Source: an uncultured Succinatimonas sp.
Lineage (GTDB): Bacteria > Pseudomonadota > Gammaproteobacteria > Enterobacterales > Succinivibrionaceae
DNA: 7,661 bases
NCBI GenBank assembly: GCA_900548485.1
Contig: URKL01000083.1
Coordinates: 1-7,661, forward strand
Direction of reading: 5' to 3'
Below, one piece after another: positions 1 to 7,637 of this stretch. Below the pieces are notes generated by a model that did not search any database, was not told where the DNA came from, and saw only the letters and a program-made list of their open reading frames with translations. Within the stretch, counting starts at the first letter, position 1, and every line of letters begins with the position of its first letter. A program made the translations under genes and the position numbers.

Positions 1-753
1 GGTGAAAATACGCGTCTTAAAGATGAAAATGTTGCATTAACTAAACAAAATAATGAATTTGAAGATTTAAACGATAAAATTTCAAAAAATAAAGACATAC
101 TTGCAAGTTTAATTGAGAATATTGAAAAGAATCAAGCTTTGCAAAAAGAAATAAATAACAAGTTAGATAAAGTAACAAAGGACAATGATAAATTAACCTC
201 TGAACTTAAAGCTAAAAAGCTTGATTTAGAAAATCTTAATAAGAGAAAAGATAAGATTCTAGAGGAAAAGAATAATCTTGAAGCTAAAGTTATAGCTTTA
301 AATAAAGAGCTTGAAGCGTTAGTGCAAGATAAATCAAATTTAAGTCAATTACATAAGAAAGTAGAAGATAAGATAGCATCTTTTTCTTCGCAAGAGAAAT
401 CTTTAGTCACTGCTGTTGAGGCAATTAAAAGTGGTGAAAAGATCTTAGAAAGTACACTTAAAAATATTGATAATACACAAAAGACCTTAGATGAAAAACT
501 TGATGCTGTACAGAAAAATATGGCTAGTTTAAATCAAGTTATAGCTGAAACTAAACAAAACTTTGATGATGAACATAAATTTATGTCAGATAATTCTTTA
601 AAGTTTAATGAACTCATTGAAAGTTACAATGCTCAATTACAACAATTAGAAGATTTACGGCAGAGTATGTTCAATCAGCTAGAACAAACTGAAAAAGAAA
701 AAAATCAGGATGATCTAGAAGATAAAAGCAAAGATAACACCAAAAAAGAATAG
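1..753 (+). CDS. Coiled-coil protein, 5'-truncated by the window edge
   Basis: The reading frame is open from the first base to TAG at 751-753, so about 250 residues of a longer protein are visible. The TTG at 139 is only a possible internal start; the frame continues upstream of it without a stop, in equally coiled-coil-like sequence, so the true start is outside the window. The visible part is almost wholly Lys/Glu/Asp/Asn/Leu-rich with heptad-like spacing of Leu, Ile and Val, has no membrane segment, and ends in a very charged tail (DDLEDKSKDNTKKE). No enzymatic motif is visible. It lies 55 bases before a gene whose product also has a long coiled coil, in the same orientation, so it is probably the first visible member of the same operon. 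A scaffold or partner of the downstream coiled-coil NTPase is an inference. The missing N-terminus could carry a membrane helix or another domain. Coding is near certain; function is unknown. Confidence 0.85.
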   Translation, partial: GENTRLKDENVALTKQNNEFEDLNDKISKNKDILASLIENIEKNQALQKEINNKLDKVTKDNDKLTSELKAKKLDLENLNKRKDKILEEKNNLEAKVIALNKELEALVQDKSNLSQLHKKVEDKIASFSSQEKSLVTAVEAIKSGEKILESTLKNIDNTQKTLDEKLDAVQKNMASLNQVIAETKQNFDDEHKFMSDNSLKFNELIESYNAQLQQLEDLRQSMFNQLEQTEKEKNQDDLEDKSKDNTKKE

Positions 754-794
754 AACTTCAAAGAGAATAAACGGACACAATAATTAGTATATAC

Positions 795-800
795 GTGGAA
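795..800 (+). promoter_or_regulatory. Probable weak ribosome binding site of the McrB-like gene
   Basis: GTGGAA lies 8 bases before the ATG at 809 and is the only purine-rich Shine-Dalgarno-like sequence in the 55-base gap. It supports ATG 809 as the start, which also places the hydrophobic membrane helix near the N-terminus, as expected. Confidence 0.4.
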
Positions 801-808
801 TTAAGATT

Positions 809-2944
809 ATGGATTTTATCAATAACCTTTTAGATAAAGATTTTCCGTACATCATGATTTTTGGTGTATGTATTTTATTAGCTATTTTTGTAATTATTGG
901 TATTGCGCTTGCAAAAACTGTTGGTTATTTCGTAGAGCGTTTTCCTCGTGAAGAGTCTGAGCATACAGAGTATTTAAATTATAAAGCGCGTGCTGAAATG
1001 CTTAAAGCTCAGATTGATTCTTATAATGAGCAAATTGATAAATTAAGAGAAGAATATAATTTAGCTATTAAAGAAGCTAAAGATAATCTTTCAGATCTTA
1101 CTATCAAAGATGATTTACAGGTTGAATTAGAGAAAGTAGAGCGTACTTTAGAGAAGGCTCAAAATGAACTTTTTTTAACTTTAAAAGAAAATGCAAAATC
1201 TCATAGTGAAGTTGAGTTTTTACAAGATGCTTTACCAAGATTAAAAGATAAAAAAGATCAGATCCAAAAAGAAATTGATGATTTAAAGCAAAAGCTTGAA
1301 AACTTTAATGCTCCTGATGGTGATTATAAAAAGGCTCAAGAAAAGCTTGATGAATTAAACGGTAAATATGACGAATTAAATACGCGTTATGAAAAATTAG
1401 ATAAGGAATACCATGCTTTAAATGAAGATTTAAATTTAAAGAAAGATAATTTAGCTAAAGTTGAAGCTAAGATTGATGAATTAGAAAATGAGAACTCTAA
1501 AAAATCTGAGATAGAAAAGAAACTTTTAAAACTTAAAGCGGAAATTTCTGAGAAACAAACAGAGTTATATTATTTACAAAATAATTTAGCTCAAGGAAAA
1601 GTTGAGTTATCTAAACTTGAAGCTATTCATGGAAAATTAAGTTCAGATATTGAAAGGCAGCAGGATGAAAAGAAGAAATTTAAAGAAGGTTATTCAAGAC
1701 TTTTAGAAATCCCGTATAGTTTAAAGTTATATGTAAGTAAAAATTATAGCCAAAAATATGCTCTTAATTATCAAAATAAAATTCCAAATTCTGAGGCTTT
1801 CTCAAGTGAAGGAGAGGAATTAAATAAATTTACTCGTTATCTTGAAGAACAAGGCATTATTTTTTCTTCAAGAGTTATCAATGCCTTTCATACGGCACTT
1901 AAAATACAGGATTTTAATCCCCTAACAGTTTTAGCAGGTATTTCAGGTACTGGTAAAACTTTATTACCTACAAAATATGCTGAGTATTTTGGTATTTATT
2001 CTTTAGTGATTCCTGTTGAGCCGAGATGGGATTCTCCTCAGGATTTATTAGGTTTCTATAATTATCTAGAGAAAAAATATCAGGCTACAGAATTAGCTCG
2101 CACATTAGTCGCTTTCGATCATTTAAATAAATATGATGAAGGTGAGCGCAAAAGAAATAATAATGACAATGAATTTGTCGCATCTTTAAAAGATCGCATG
2201 CTGATTGTGCTATTAGATGAGATGAATCTAGCGCGTACAGAATATTATTTTGCTAATTTTCTGTCACGTTTGGAGTTAAGACGTACGGTAAAAGATCCTA
2301 GAGATCCAGAACAAAGACGCAAGGCTGAAATTACCATTGACGATCAGTTTGGTAATATTTGGATCCCTGAGAATGTATTATTCGTCGGTACAATGAATGA
2401 AGATGAATCTACGCAAACTCTTTCGGATAAGGTTTTAGATCGTTCTAACGTTTTACGTTTTGGCAAACCTAATGATGAGAACGTCAAACGTGTTAATGAT
2501 CAACCTAAGGTGAGTGCTACTATTAAGGCTCATAAAGCTATTTCCTACAACACCTACAAAAACTGGATTAAAAAAGATAATGATTATGAGTCTCGTAATC
2601 AAGTCTCACAAATCATTGAAAAACTTAATCAGGCTATGGATAAGATCGGTAAACCTTTTGGTTACCGTGTAAGTGGAGCTATCCATGCTTATGTAAGAAA
2701 TTACCCGTTTGATGATGAAACTTCTGTAAATAATGCTATAGCAGATCAAATTGAACAGAAAATTATGCCTAAATTGAGAGGAGTTGATCTTTCAGATAGC
2801 AACGTTGTTGACTGTTTAAATGAAATTGGCATGTTACTCTCTGAAATCCATGATGATAATTTAATTGAGGCTTTTGAAAAAGCTAAGGAAGATAATTTAG
2901 GAACAGGTATGTTTATGTGGCAGGGTGTAAGTCGTAAGATTTAA
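809..2944 (+). CDS. Membrane-anchored coiled-coil McrB-like AAA+ NTPase
   Basis: Seen in the 711-residue product: a hydrophobic helix at about residues 14-36 after a short, mixed-charge N-terminus; a long Glu/Lys/Leu-rich coiled coil at about 55-295; a linker; then an AAA+ module. Its motifs are Walker A GISGTGKT (377-384), a strand-loop with PRWDSPQDLLGFYNYL (405-420) where McrB proteins have their DLLG-type motif, Walker B LLDEMN (468-473), the McrB-type signature GTMNEDE (527-533) and LSDKVLDR (538-545), whose Arg545 is a candidate arginine finger. Known of the family: McrB proteins form GTP-hydrolysing hexamers that work with McrC. Inferred: the N-terminal part replaces the DNA-binding domain of classical McrB, so the ring would be tethered at the inner membrane with coiled-coil arms facing the cytoplasm. 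The gene ends 2 bases before its McrC-like partner, so the two are almost certainly co-expressed. MoxR-like ATPases are less likely because of the MN signature and the DUF2357 neighbour. Confidence 0.9.
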   Translation: MDFINNLLDKDFPYIMIFGVCILLAIFVIIGIALAKTVGYFVERFPREESEHTEYLNYKARAEMLKAQIDSYNEQIDKLREEYNLAIKEAKDNLSDLTIKDDLQVELEKVERTLEKAQNELFLTLKENAKSHSEVEFLQDALPRLKDKKDQIQKEIDDLKQKLENFNAPDGDYKKAQEKLDELNGKYDELNTRYEKLDKEYHALNEDLNLKKDNLAKVEAKIDELENENSKKSEIEKKLLKLKAEISEKQTELYYLQNNLAQGKVELSKLEAIHGKLSSDIERQQDEKKKFKEGYSRLLEIPYSLKLYVSKNYSQKYALNYQNKIPNSEAFSSEGEELNKFTRYLEEQGIIFSSRVINAFHTALKIQDFNPLTVLAGISGTGKTLLPTKYAEYFGIYSLVIPVEPRWDSPQDLLGFYNYLEKKYQATELARTLVAFDHLNKYDEGERKRNNNDNEFVASLKDRMLIVLLDEMNLARTEYYFANFLSRLELRRTVKDPRDPEQRRKAEITIDDQFGNIWIPENVLFVGTMNEDESTQTLSDKVLDRSNVLRFGKPNDENVKRVNDQPKVSATIKAHKAISYNTYKNWIKKDNDYESRNQVSQIIEKLNQAMDKIGKPFGYRVSGAIHAYVRNYPFDDETSVNNAIADQIEQKIMPKLRGVDLSDSNVVDCLNEIGMLLSEIHDDNLIEAFEKAKEDNLGTGMFMWQGVSRKI

Positions 2945-2946
2945 TT

Positions 2947-4575
2947 ATGTCTGATGTTTTATTAAAGATTAGAAATTATCCTTGGCAGATGAGTGATGCC
3001 TATACTCAAAAATACACACGTGATGATTTATTAGGTACAGATTTAATTGAGATTAAGTATACAGGTGGCGTTGTTCTTGAAATTTCACCTAGCCTTTTAG
3101 ATTGTCAGGTGAATTTTGATAAGAATTCTTTTATTTTTCCTTTAGATCCATCTGCTTCAAGAAATAAATTAGGTCTATTTAACTTAGCTTATTATTTACC
3201 TACTAATAAAAATGATGATATCAATATTAGGATAGGTAACAAAAAAATTGCTTTAAGCCTTACTAATATTAAGGGTAAAACAGAAAGTAATTTAAAAGTA
3301 TTAGAGCATCACTTATCATATTTTGATGAGCTAATGCACAAAAATGATAATATTTTTAGTGATGATGTTTATGCAAATCTCTGTGAACTTATTGGAGATG
3401 GTAGAGAAAAACCTCGTTATTCTTTTATAGCTAGTATTGCTCCTGAGCTCTTAAAGATTTTGCCATCTTTGTTTTGTGGTTTACGTAAGATTTTAGTTGG
3501 CAAACGTCAAATGATGCCTATTAGTAGAGTTAGAGAATTAGATGCACCGTGTATTCGTCATTTAATTAAGCAACCAGGAGAAAGTATTCAAGAAAAAACA
3601 GCTTCTAATGATTTTAAGATGATGGCTGTTGCTCGAGTAGAAAAATTTGATTTGCTTGAAAATAGAGTTTTAAAAGATTTTGTCTTAAGAGCAAAAAAAG
3701 CTTGTAGAGTATATATTGATGAATATCGTGAAAAAGGAATTTTTCTTAAAAATTCCGTGCGTGTTAAGCAAGTTAAATCTTTATTAGTAATGCTTACAAG
3801 TTTTTCAAATGAGCCGATTTTTAAATTAATTTCAGTGCAAAAAACCTTACCTACGCCAAATTATGTATTACAAAATGAAAGGCGTTATCGAGTTATTTGG
3901 AAGTATTATTTGTCTTTAGTTAGACGTGAGCGTCAATTAGAAAAGGCTTTTATTTATCAAGATAATACATTCAAAGATATTGGCATGCTGTTTTTACAAA
4001 GTTCTTTTTATAGTTTGACACAAAATACAGAAAATACTTATAGACTTAAATATGAGAAATTTGGTTCGTCTTTTTTGTCAATTGCCAAAGAACAATTTCA
4101 TGGACATCGTTTAAGTTCTGATTGTTTAGGACCTTTTATCATTACTTCTAAGAAAAATTCAGTTACATATCTTGTGTCGATTGAAACTTATAATCTTGAG
4201 AAAAAGAAAATTCCTCAGGAATTAGGCACAACTTCATTTATTAAAATTTATTGTGCAACTGAGGATGGTGTTGATGCTAAGAGATCGATTTTAATTCCGA
4301 TATATATTGTAAATATGGCTCAGTCGCATGAAAGAGAAAATCTTGATAGTGTTTTTGAGAATATGATAAAAGAACTTGAAAGTGCATGGACTCGTCTTTT
4401 AGTCGATAAATATCTATTAGGTGGTATTTTGATTTCAAGCTCACAAAGTGAGACTTGTTTTAGGGTAAATGGTAAATATGCTTTATTCAATATATCGACT
4501 AAGCCTACAGAATGGAGAGAAAATATTGAAAATTTTAGAAAAACCCTACATCAATATTTAGGTACAATTCTATGA
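2947..4575 (+). CDS. DUF2357/McrC-like protein, nuclease motif not evident
   Basis: The 542-residue product has the features I associate with DUF2357 proteins, the McrC-side partners of this McrB branch. They are VRELDAPCIRHLIKQPG (195-211) and, after it, ARVEKFDLLENRVLKDFVLR (229-248), with the typical E-x(3)-L-E-N-R-V-L-K-D pattern, followed by a basic helical stretch (about 308-350, including RRYRVIWKYYLSLVRRE). The N-terminal 110 residues look beta-rich. Family members normally end in a PD-(D/E)XK nuclease domain. Here the best candidate core strand is YLVSIETY (408-415), with Glu413 but Tyr where Lys is expected; an alternative E418-K-K420 lacks a good strand context. It may therefore be catalytically dead or use a shifted motif. 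The ATG is 2 bases after the TAA of the McrB-like gene with no Shine-Dalgarno at useful distance (AGGGTG at 2922 is too far), which points to termination-reinitiation. The stop overlaps the next start. The family call is fairly sure; activity is unknown. Confidence 0.78.
   Translation: MSDVLLKIRNYPWQMSDAYTQKYTRDDLLGTDLIEIKYTGGVVLEISPSLLDCQVNFDKNSFIFPLDPSASRNKLGLFNLAYYLPTNKNDDINIRIGNKKIALSLTNIKGKTESNLKVLEHHLSYFDELMHKNDNIFSDDVYANLCELIGDGREKPRYSFIASIAPELLKILPSLFCGLRKILVGKRQMMPISRVRELDAPCIRHLIKQPGESIQEKTASNDFKMMAVARVEKFDLLENRVLKDFVLRAKKACRVYIDEYREKGIFLKNSVRVKQVKSLLVMLTSFSNEPIFKLISVQKTLPTPNYVLQNERRYRVIWKYYLSLVRRERQLEKAFIYQDNTFKDIGMLFLQSSFYSLTQNTENTYRLKYEKFGSSFLSIAKEQFHGHRLSSDCLGPFIITSKKNSVTYLVSIETYNLEKKKIPQELGTTSFIKIYCATEDGVDAKRSILIPIYIVNMAQSHERENLDSVFENMIKELESAWTRLLVDKYLLGGILISSSQSETCFRVNGKYALFNISTKPTEWRENIENFRKTLHQYLGTIL
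4560..4562 (+). promoter_or_regulatory. Weak ribosome binding site of the Hsp70-like gene, with ATGA overlap
   Basis: AGG (within TTTAGGTAC) lies 9 bases before the ATG at 4572, inside the end of the DUF2357 gene. The start and the preceding stop share ATGA (4572-4575), which indicates translational coupling and supports this start. Confidence 0.4.
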
Positions 4576-7178
4576 GTAGGACTTTTGTAATTAGCGCTTT
4601 TGGTCTTAATGATCAAGTTATGGATTGTCAAAATGGTAATTGTTTTAAGACCGGTTTGATTTTAAGCTCAGTGATTGCTAAGAATAATAAGCTGTTAATT
4701 TCAGGAAGTCGAGCGATAAGTGATAGAAGTTGTAGTGGTTTTAGTCAATATCAAGATCAAAGAATAGAGTCTTCTTTTGATCTATTAGAGAAAATTCCTG
4801 TATCGATTTTGTGGCATGGATTAGTAAATCATAAGGATAACTCTAAACTTTTTAGAGAAGTTGAACACTATGTCACTTATGATCCTACTGAAAAAAATGT
4901 AGCAAAAAAAAATATAAAAGAAAATCTTTCTGTATATAAACTTATAGCTTCCCATATAGAATCGTTATTTTGTGATTTTTCTAGAGAGTTTAAGGAAGAT
5001 TTGGTTTTTAAAAAGTCTGATATTAAACTGGTTGTGCCTATTCCAAATGAGCTTTCTGAATATGCTCAAGAAGATCTTTTAAAATCTTTTGGAAAGTCGA
5101 GAGATGATATTGTTTTTATTTGGCGTGAAATTGCAGCGCTGATACAATATTTAAATTTACATTATGAAGAGTGTGTTGATTATATTAATAAAAAGATAAA
5201 GGTTTTCTATGCGGGTATTGATGGCTTTGAATATGCTTTATTTAAATTAAAAAAAGAAGGTGAGTTTATTGTTCCTGTAAGAGAGCGACCTAAAAAAAAT
5301 ACTACAAAACTTTCTGGGGTGAATTTTATATGTAATTGTTTTAAAAATTACATAAAAACAAATAGTCCGTCAATTAAAAATACTTCTAATGAAGAAAAAC
5401 TTATTTGGCAATTTTTAACGACGAGATCAGATGTTGTTGAGTCTATTTTAAATGGACTATCTAAAGAATGTCTCCTACCTGTGAGCGTGCCTAATATACA
5501 TCTTGTAAAAAACGTTAACATTTTAAATAAGGATGTTTTAATTTCATTACTCTCAACTGCAGAATCATCATTATATTCAAAATTATCTTTAGAAAAAAAT
5601 TCTAATCAAAATAAGGATGTTTCCATTTTAGATTTACTTATAGATGATAATGAAGAGAGTAGTGCGATTTTATTGTGTGGGGATCTTGCCTCTGAACTTA
5701 TGGTACAAAACTTTCAAAAGCTTTTAGCCAATAAATCTCCAATTAAGATTTTGCATGATAAGAGTAATTTAATTTTAGATGGTTGTAAGCTTTATGCAGA
5801 TCGTTTGTCCCAAAACTCTCCTACTTATTTTGATACCTTACCACTGTTAGAAATCGCATATTATGATAAATTAGAGCAGGAATGTGAGTGGTTCCCATTA
5901 GTCTCAGAGGATTTAATTGCTGGAGGTAAAACATATTATTTGAAAGAGCCGTGTACTAAGTTTAGTTTAGGCAAAGGCGCTAAAATTTTACAGCTATATT
6001 TAAGAACAGAATCGTTTAAATCAGATGATGACGGTATACAATTTGCAGAAAAGATTTTTCCTCAAAAAGCCCCGCAAGATCTCCATTTATCAATATCTGT
6101 TGAGATGAAGGCCGCTTTTGGTTTGGCTAAAATTATAATTAAAGATACAAGTAATTATTTTCCAAGTCATGGTTATATTTTTGACTATTCGGAAATGAAA
6201 AAAGCAAAACTTCCTGATTTTAGTGGGTCTTTAGCTTATCCTCCCGAAGAAAAATATCAAATTTACAATAAGAAAACAGATAAGATCTATTTAGATATCT
6301 TAGATAAAGATCTAGATTATATTGTAAGAAAGATAAATCTTTATTGTAATTACTCAAATTTAGAGTTTGAGCTATCTCAAGAGCAAATAGAAAATCTTTT
6401 TGTAGATATTAGAGATAATTTATGCTTTAAGATGTTCGATCTAAATTTAAAATGTATTAATTATGAATACGAATTCTGCTTAAAAACTATTTTACAAGCT
6501 GCTGAAGAAATTGCTAAAAAATTTCTAAAAAATCAAAAGCATATTATGGCAATGTGTAAATTCACGGGAGTAATGACTTATTTGTATAAAGGAACACCTA
6601 AGTCTATTCAAGATTTTTATAGAAATTTATTAATGACTGATCATAATATAAGTGCTCAGAAATATTTTTATTCAGCTTGCCGATGTTTATATGGAAGTAA
6701 TACGGATATTCGTTCTATTTATAACAAGTATAATTCTTTAATTGATCGTAATAAGATGTATCTTCATCAGGCTATGTTCTTCCTTTTAAATTATGTAAAA
6801 GTAGCAAAATATTGCCTTGATGAAAAAACTGCTTTAAATATGGTTGAAGCTTGTATTGCTTCTTTAAATGAATTAAGAAAAAGTAGAAGTTATAAACTAA
6901 AATTCATTTGGGCAATTAGATTGTTTTTGATGTCTTTGAAGTACAGATGTATTGATGAAAATTTCTTGGCATCGGACAAATATGATTCTTATATAAGAAG
7001 ATTAGATTTTGTCATTAATGAAGCTGTTAATTATTATAGTCGATATGCCATAAACTCTCGTTACTGTGATAATATCATGAAGATTGGAAAACAAATTCAA
7101 GCCTATCTGAATAAGGAAGGTTCTGCTGATATATTAAATGCTTTAAAGCTTATTGAAGAGGAAAATTCTGTTAAATAA
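4572..7178 (+). CDS. Divergent Hsp70-like protein with long helical C-terminus
   Basis: The order of segments in this 868-residue product follows Hsp70, although each motif is weak. Residues 32-48 (SSVIAKNNKLLISGSRA) resemble the early Hsp70 segment around its 'erLVG' motif. IKLVVPIPNE (151-160) resembles the 'iTVPayf' strand, and WREIAALIQYL (184-194) the 'NEPTAAALaYG' helix. VFYAGIDGFEYALFKL (211-226) sits where phosphate-2 (DLGGGTFD) belongs, and AILLCGDLASELMVQNFQKL (365-384) at the adenosine motif. ILDGCKLYAD (401-410) matches 'vAlGAAiyA', and about 423-525, ending in LHLSISVEMKAAFGLAKIII (504-523), matches the substrate-binding beta domain. Invariant Gly and Asp of phosphate-1 and phosphate-2 are missing, so ATP hydrolysis is doubtful. 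Residues about 580-868 are helical, Tyr/Lys-rich and longer than a normal Hsp70 lid. No signal peptide or membrane helix is visible, so a cytoplasmic location is likely. The 4-base overlap with the DUF2357 gene argues for one complex. A client-sensing or adaptor role is a guess; the fold assignment is moderately sure. Confidence 0.68.
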   Translation: MSRTFVISAFGLNDQVMDCQNGNCFKTGLILSSVIAKNNKLLISGSRAISDRSCSGFSQYQDQRIESSFDLLEKIPVSILWHGLVNHKDNSKLFREVEHYVTYDPTEKNVAKKNIKENLSVYKLIASHIESLFCDFSREFKEDLVFKKSDIKLVVPIPNELSEYAQEDLLKSFGKSRDDIVFIWREIAALIQYLNLHYEECVDYINKKIKVFYAGIDGFEYALFKLKKEGEFIVPVRERPKKNTTKLSGVNFICNCFKNYIKTNSPSIKNTSNEEKLIWQFLTTRSDVVESILNGLSKECLLPVSVPNIHLVKNVNILNKDVLISLLSTAESSLYSKLSLEKNSNQNKDVSILDLLIDDNEESSAILLCGDLASELMVQNFQKLLANKSPIKILHDKSNLILDGCKLYADRLSQNSPTYFDTLPLLEIAYYDKLEQECEWFPLVSEDLIAGGKTYYLKEPCTKFSLGKGAKILQLYLRTESFKSDDDGIQFAEKIFPQKAPQDLHLSISVEMKAAFGLAKIIIKDTSNYFPSHGYIFDYSEMKKAKLPDFSGSLAYPPEEKYQIYNKKTDKIYLDILDKDLDYIVRKINLYCNYSNLEFELSQEQIENLFVDIRDNLCFKMFDLNLKCINYEYEFCLKTILQAAEEIAKKFLKNQKHIMAMCKFTGVMTYLYKGTPKSIQDFYRNLLMTDHNISAQKYFYSACRCLYGSNTDIRSIYNKYNSLIDRNKMYLHQAMFFLLNYVKVAKYCLDEKTALNMVEACIASLNELRKSRSYKLKFIWAIRLFLMSLKYRCIDENFLASDKYDSYIRRLDFVINEAVNYYSRYAINSRYCDNIMKIGKQIQAYLNKEGSADILNALKLIEEENSVK

Positions 7179-7376
7179 CAATAGATAAAATTTTTAAGAT
7201 TAGGATATATGAAAAAATCTTTTTACATATTAAATTAGATGTAACATAAGAAAATGTTGTCAAGCTTCTCGAATTGTAATCAGAAAGGATATCAAAAAAA
7301 CAATATTATATAAATATAGTAAATTAATTAACAGCTGTTTGTTGGTTGAAAAGACTACAAATGTGTTGCATCGTAA
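7179..7376 (+). other. Intergenic spacer, no clear gene
   Basis: About 200 very AT-rich bases between the last operon gene and the transposase fragment, with stops in all forward frames. I see no convincing gene, RNA or repeat. Its last 45 bases may belong to the decayed transposase: in frame from 7331, translation gives KRLQMCCIV, recalling the R-x-Q-x-C-x2-H region of Mutator/IS256 transposases. That would be out of frame with the clear fragment that follows. Confidence 0.5.
7196..7224 (+). terminator. Possible weak rho-independent terminator of the operon
   Basis: AAGATT (7196-7201) and AATCTT (7216-7221) can pair as a 6-bp stem with a 14-base loop, with further T residues to 7224. It starts 18 bases after the Hsp70-like stop, a sensible place. 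The stem is short with a single G-C pair, so it may be chance in AT-rich sequence. Confidence 0.2.
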
Positions 7377-7637
7377 TTAAAGACGATTTATCAATCACCT
7401 ACTGAGAAACAAGCTCTAGAAGCATTAGATCTGTTTGAGGCTGATGGGAAAGACAAATATCCAGTAATTGTAGAGCAATGGCGTCGTCATTGGGAGCATC
7501 TTATTACAATGTTCAATTACTCAGATGATATTCGTCGAGTGATTTATACGACTAATGCAATAGAATCTGTCAATAGTGTTATAAGAAAGGCGCCGACCTT
7601 TTGCAGAAATTGTCTACTAGTTACAGTAGGCACTTAA
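7377..7637 (+). pseudogene. IS256-family (Mutator-type) transposase fragment
   Basis: From 7377, just after an in-frame TAA, the frame reads LKTIYQSPTEKQALEALD and continues with KYPVIVEQWRRHW and IRRVIYTTNAIESVN-SVIRKA. These are the hallmark C-terminal segments of IS256-family transposases; the Glu in TTNAIE is, to my knowledge, the last acidic residue of the catalytic DDE triad. The similarity stops abruptly at 7592. The following 14 residues (PTFCRNCLLVTVGT, stop at 7635) do not look like the expected 'tk-k-lFP' continuation. The N-terminal two thirds, with the first two catalytic Asp residues, and the extreme C-terminus are missing, so it cannot transpose by itself. There is no convincing start codon. 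It marks past insertion and rearrangement beside the operon. The family call is strong; the exact ends of the remnant are uncertain. Confidence 0.88.
7387..7399 (+). repeat. Short direct repeat, copy 1 (second copy at 7647-7659)
   Basis: TTTATCAATCACC here recurs as TTTATCAGTCACC at 7647-7659, with 12 of 13 bases identical, 260 bases apart. Copy 1 lies in the transposase coding sequence (encodes YQSP) and copy 2 lies after its broken end. It may be a remnant of a duplicated transposase piece or chance. Confidence 0.3.

Noticed and set aside
139..141. TTG as the start of the first gene
   Set aside because: The frame is open all the way to position 1 with the same coiled-coil composition and no Shine-Dalgarno site before the TTG; the gene is truncated by the window rather than starting here.
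787..794. GTATATAC palindrome in the 55-base gap as an operator or internal promoter
   Set aside because: An 8-base AT-rich palindrome is common by chance, and no matching -35 box or repeated half-sites were seen.
809..1700. SMC/Rad50-type ATPase or ZorA-like motor as the identity of the 711-residue protein
   Set aside because: The coiled coil is followed by a McrB-type AAA+ module with GISGTGKT, LLDEMN and GTMNEDE; there is no ABC signature and only one membrane helix, unlike SMC or MotA/ZorA proteins.
7370..7387. ATCGT...ACGAT hairpin before the transposase fragment
   Set aside because: A 5-bp stem with no T tract, probably incidental.
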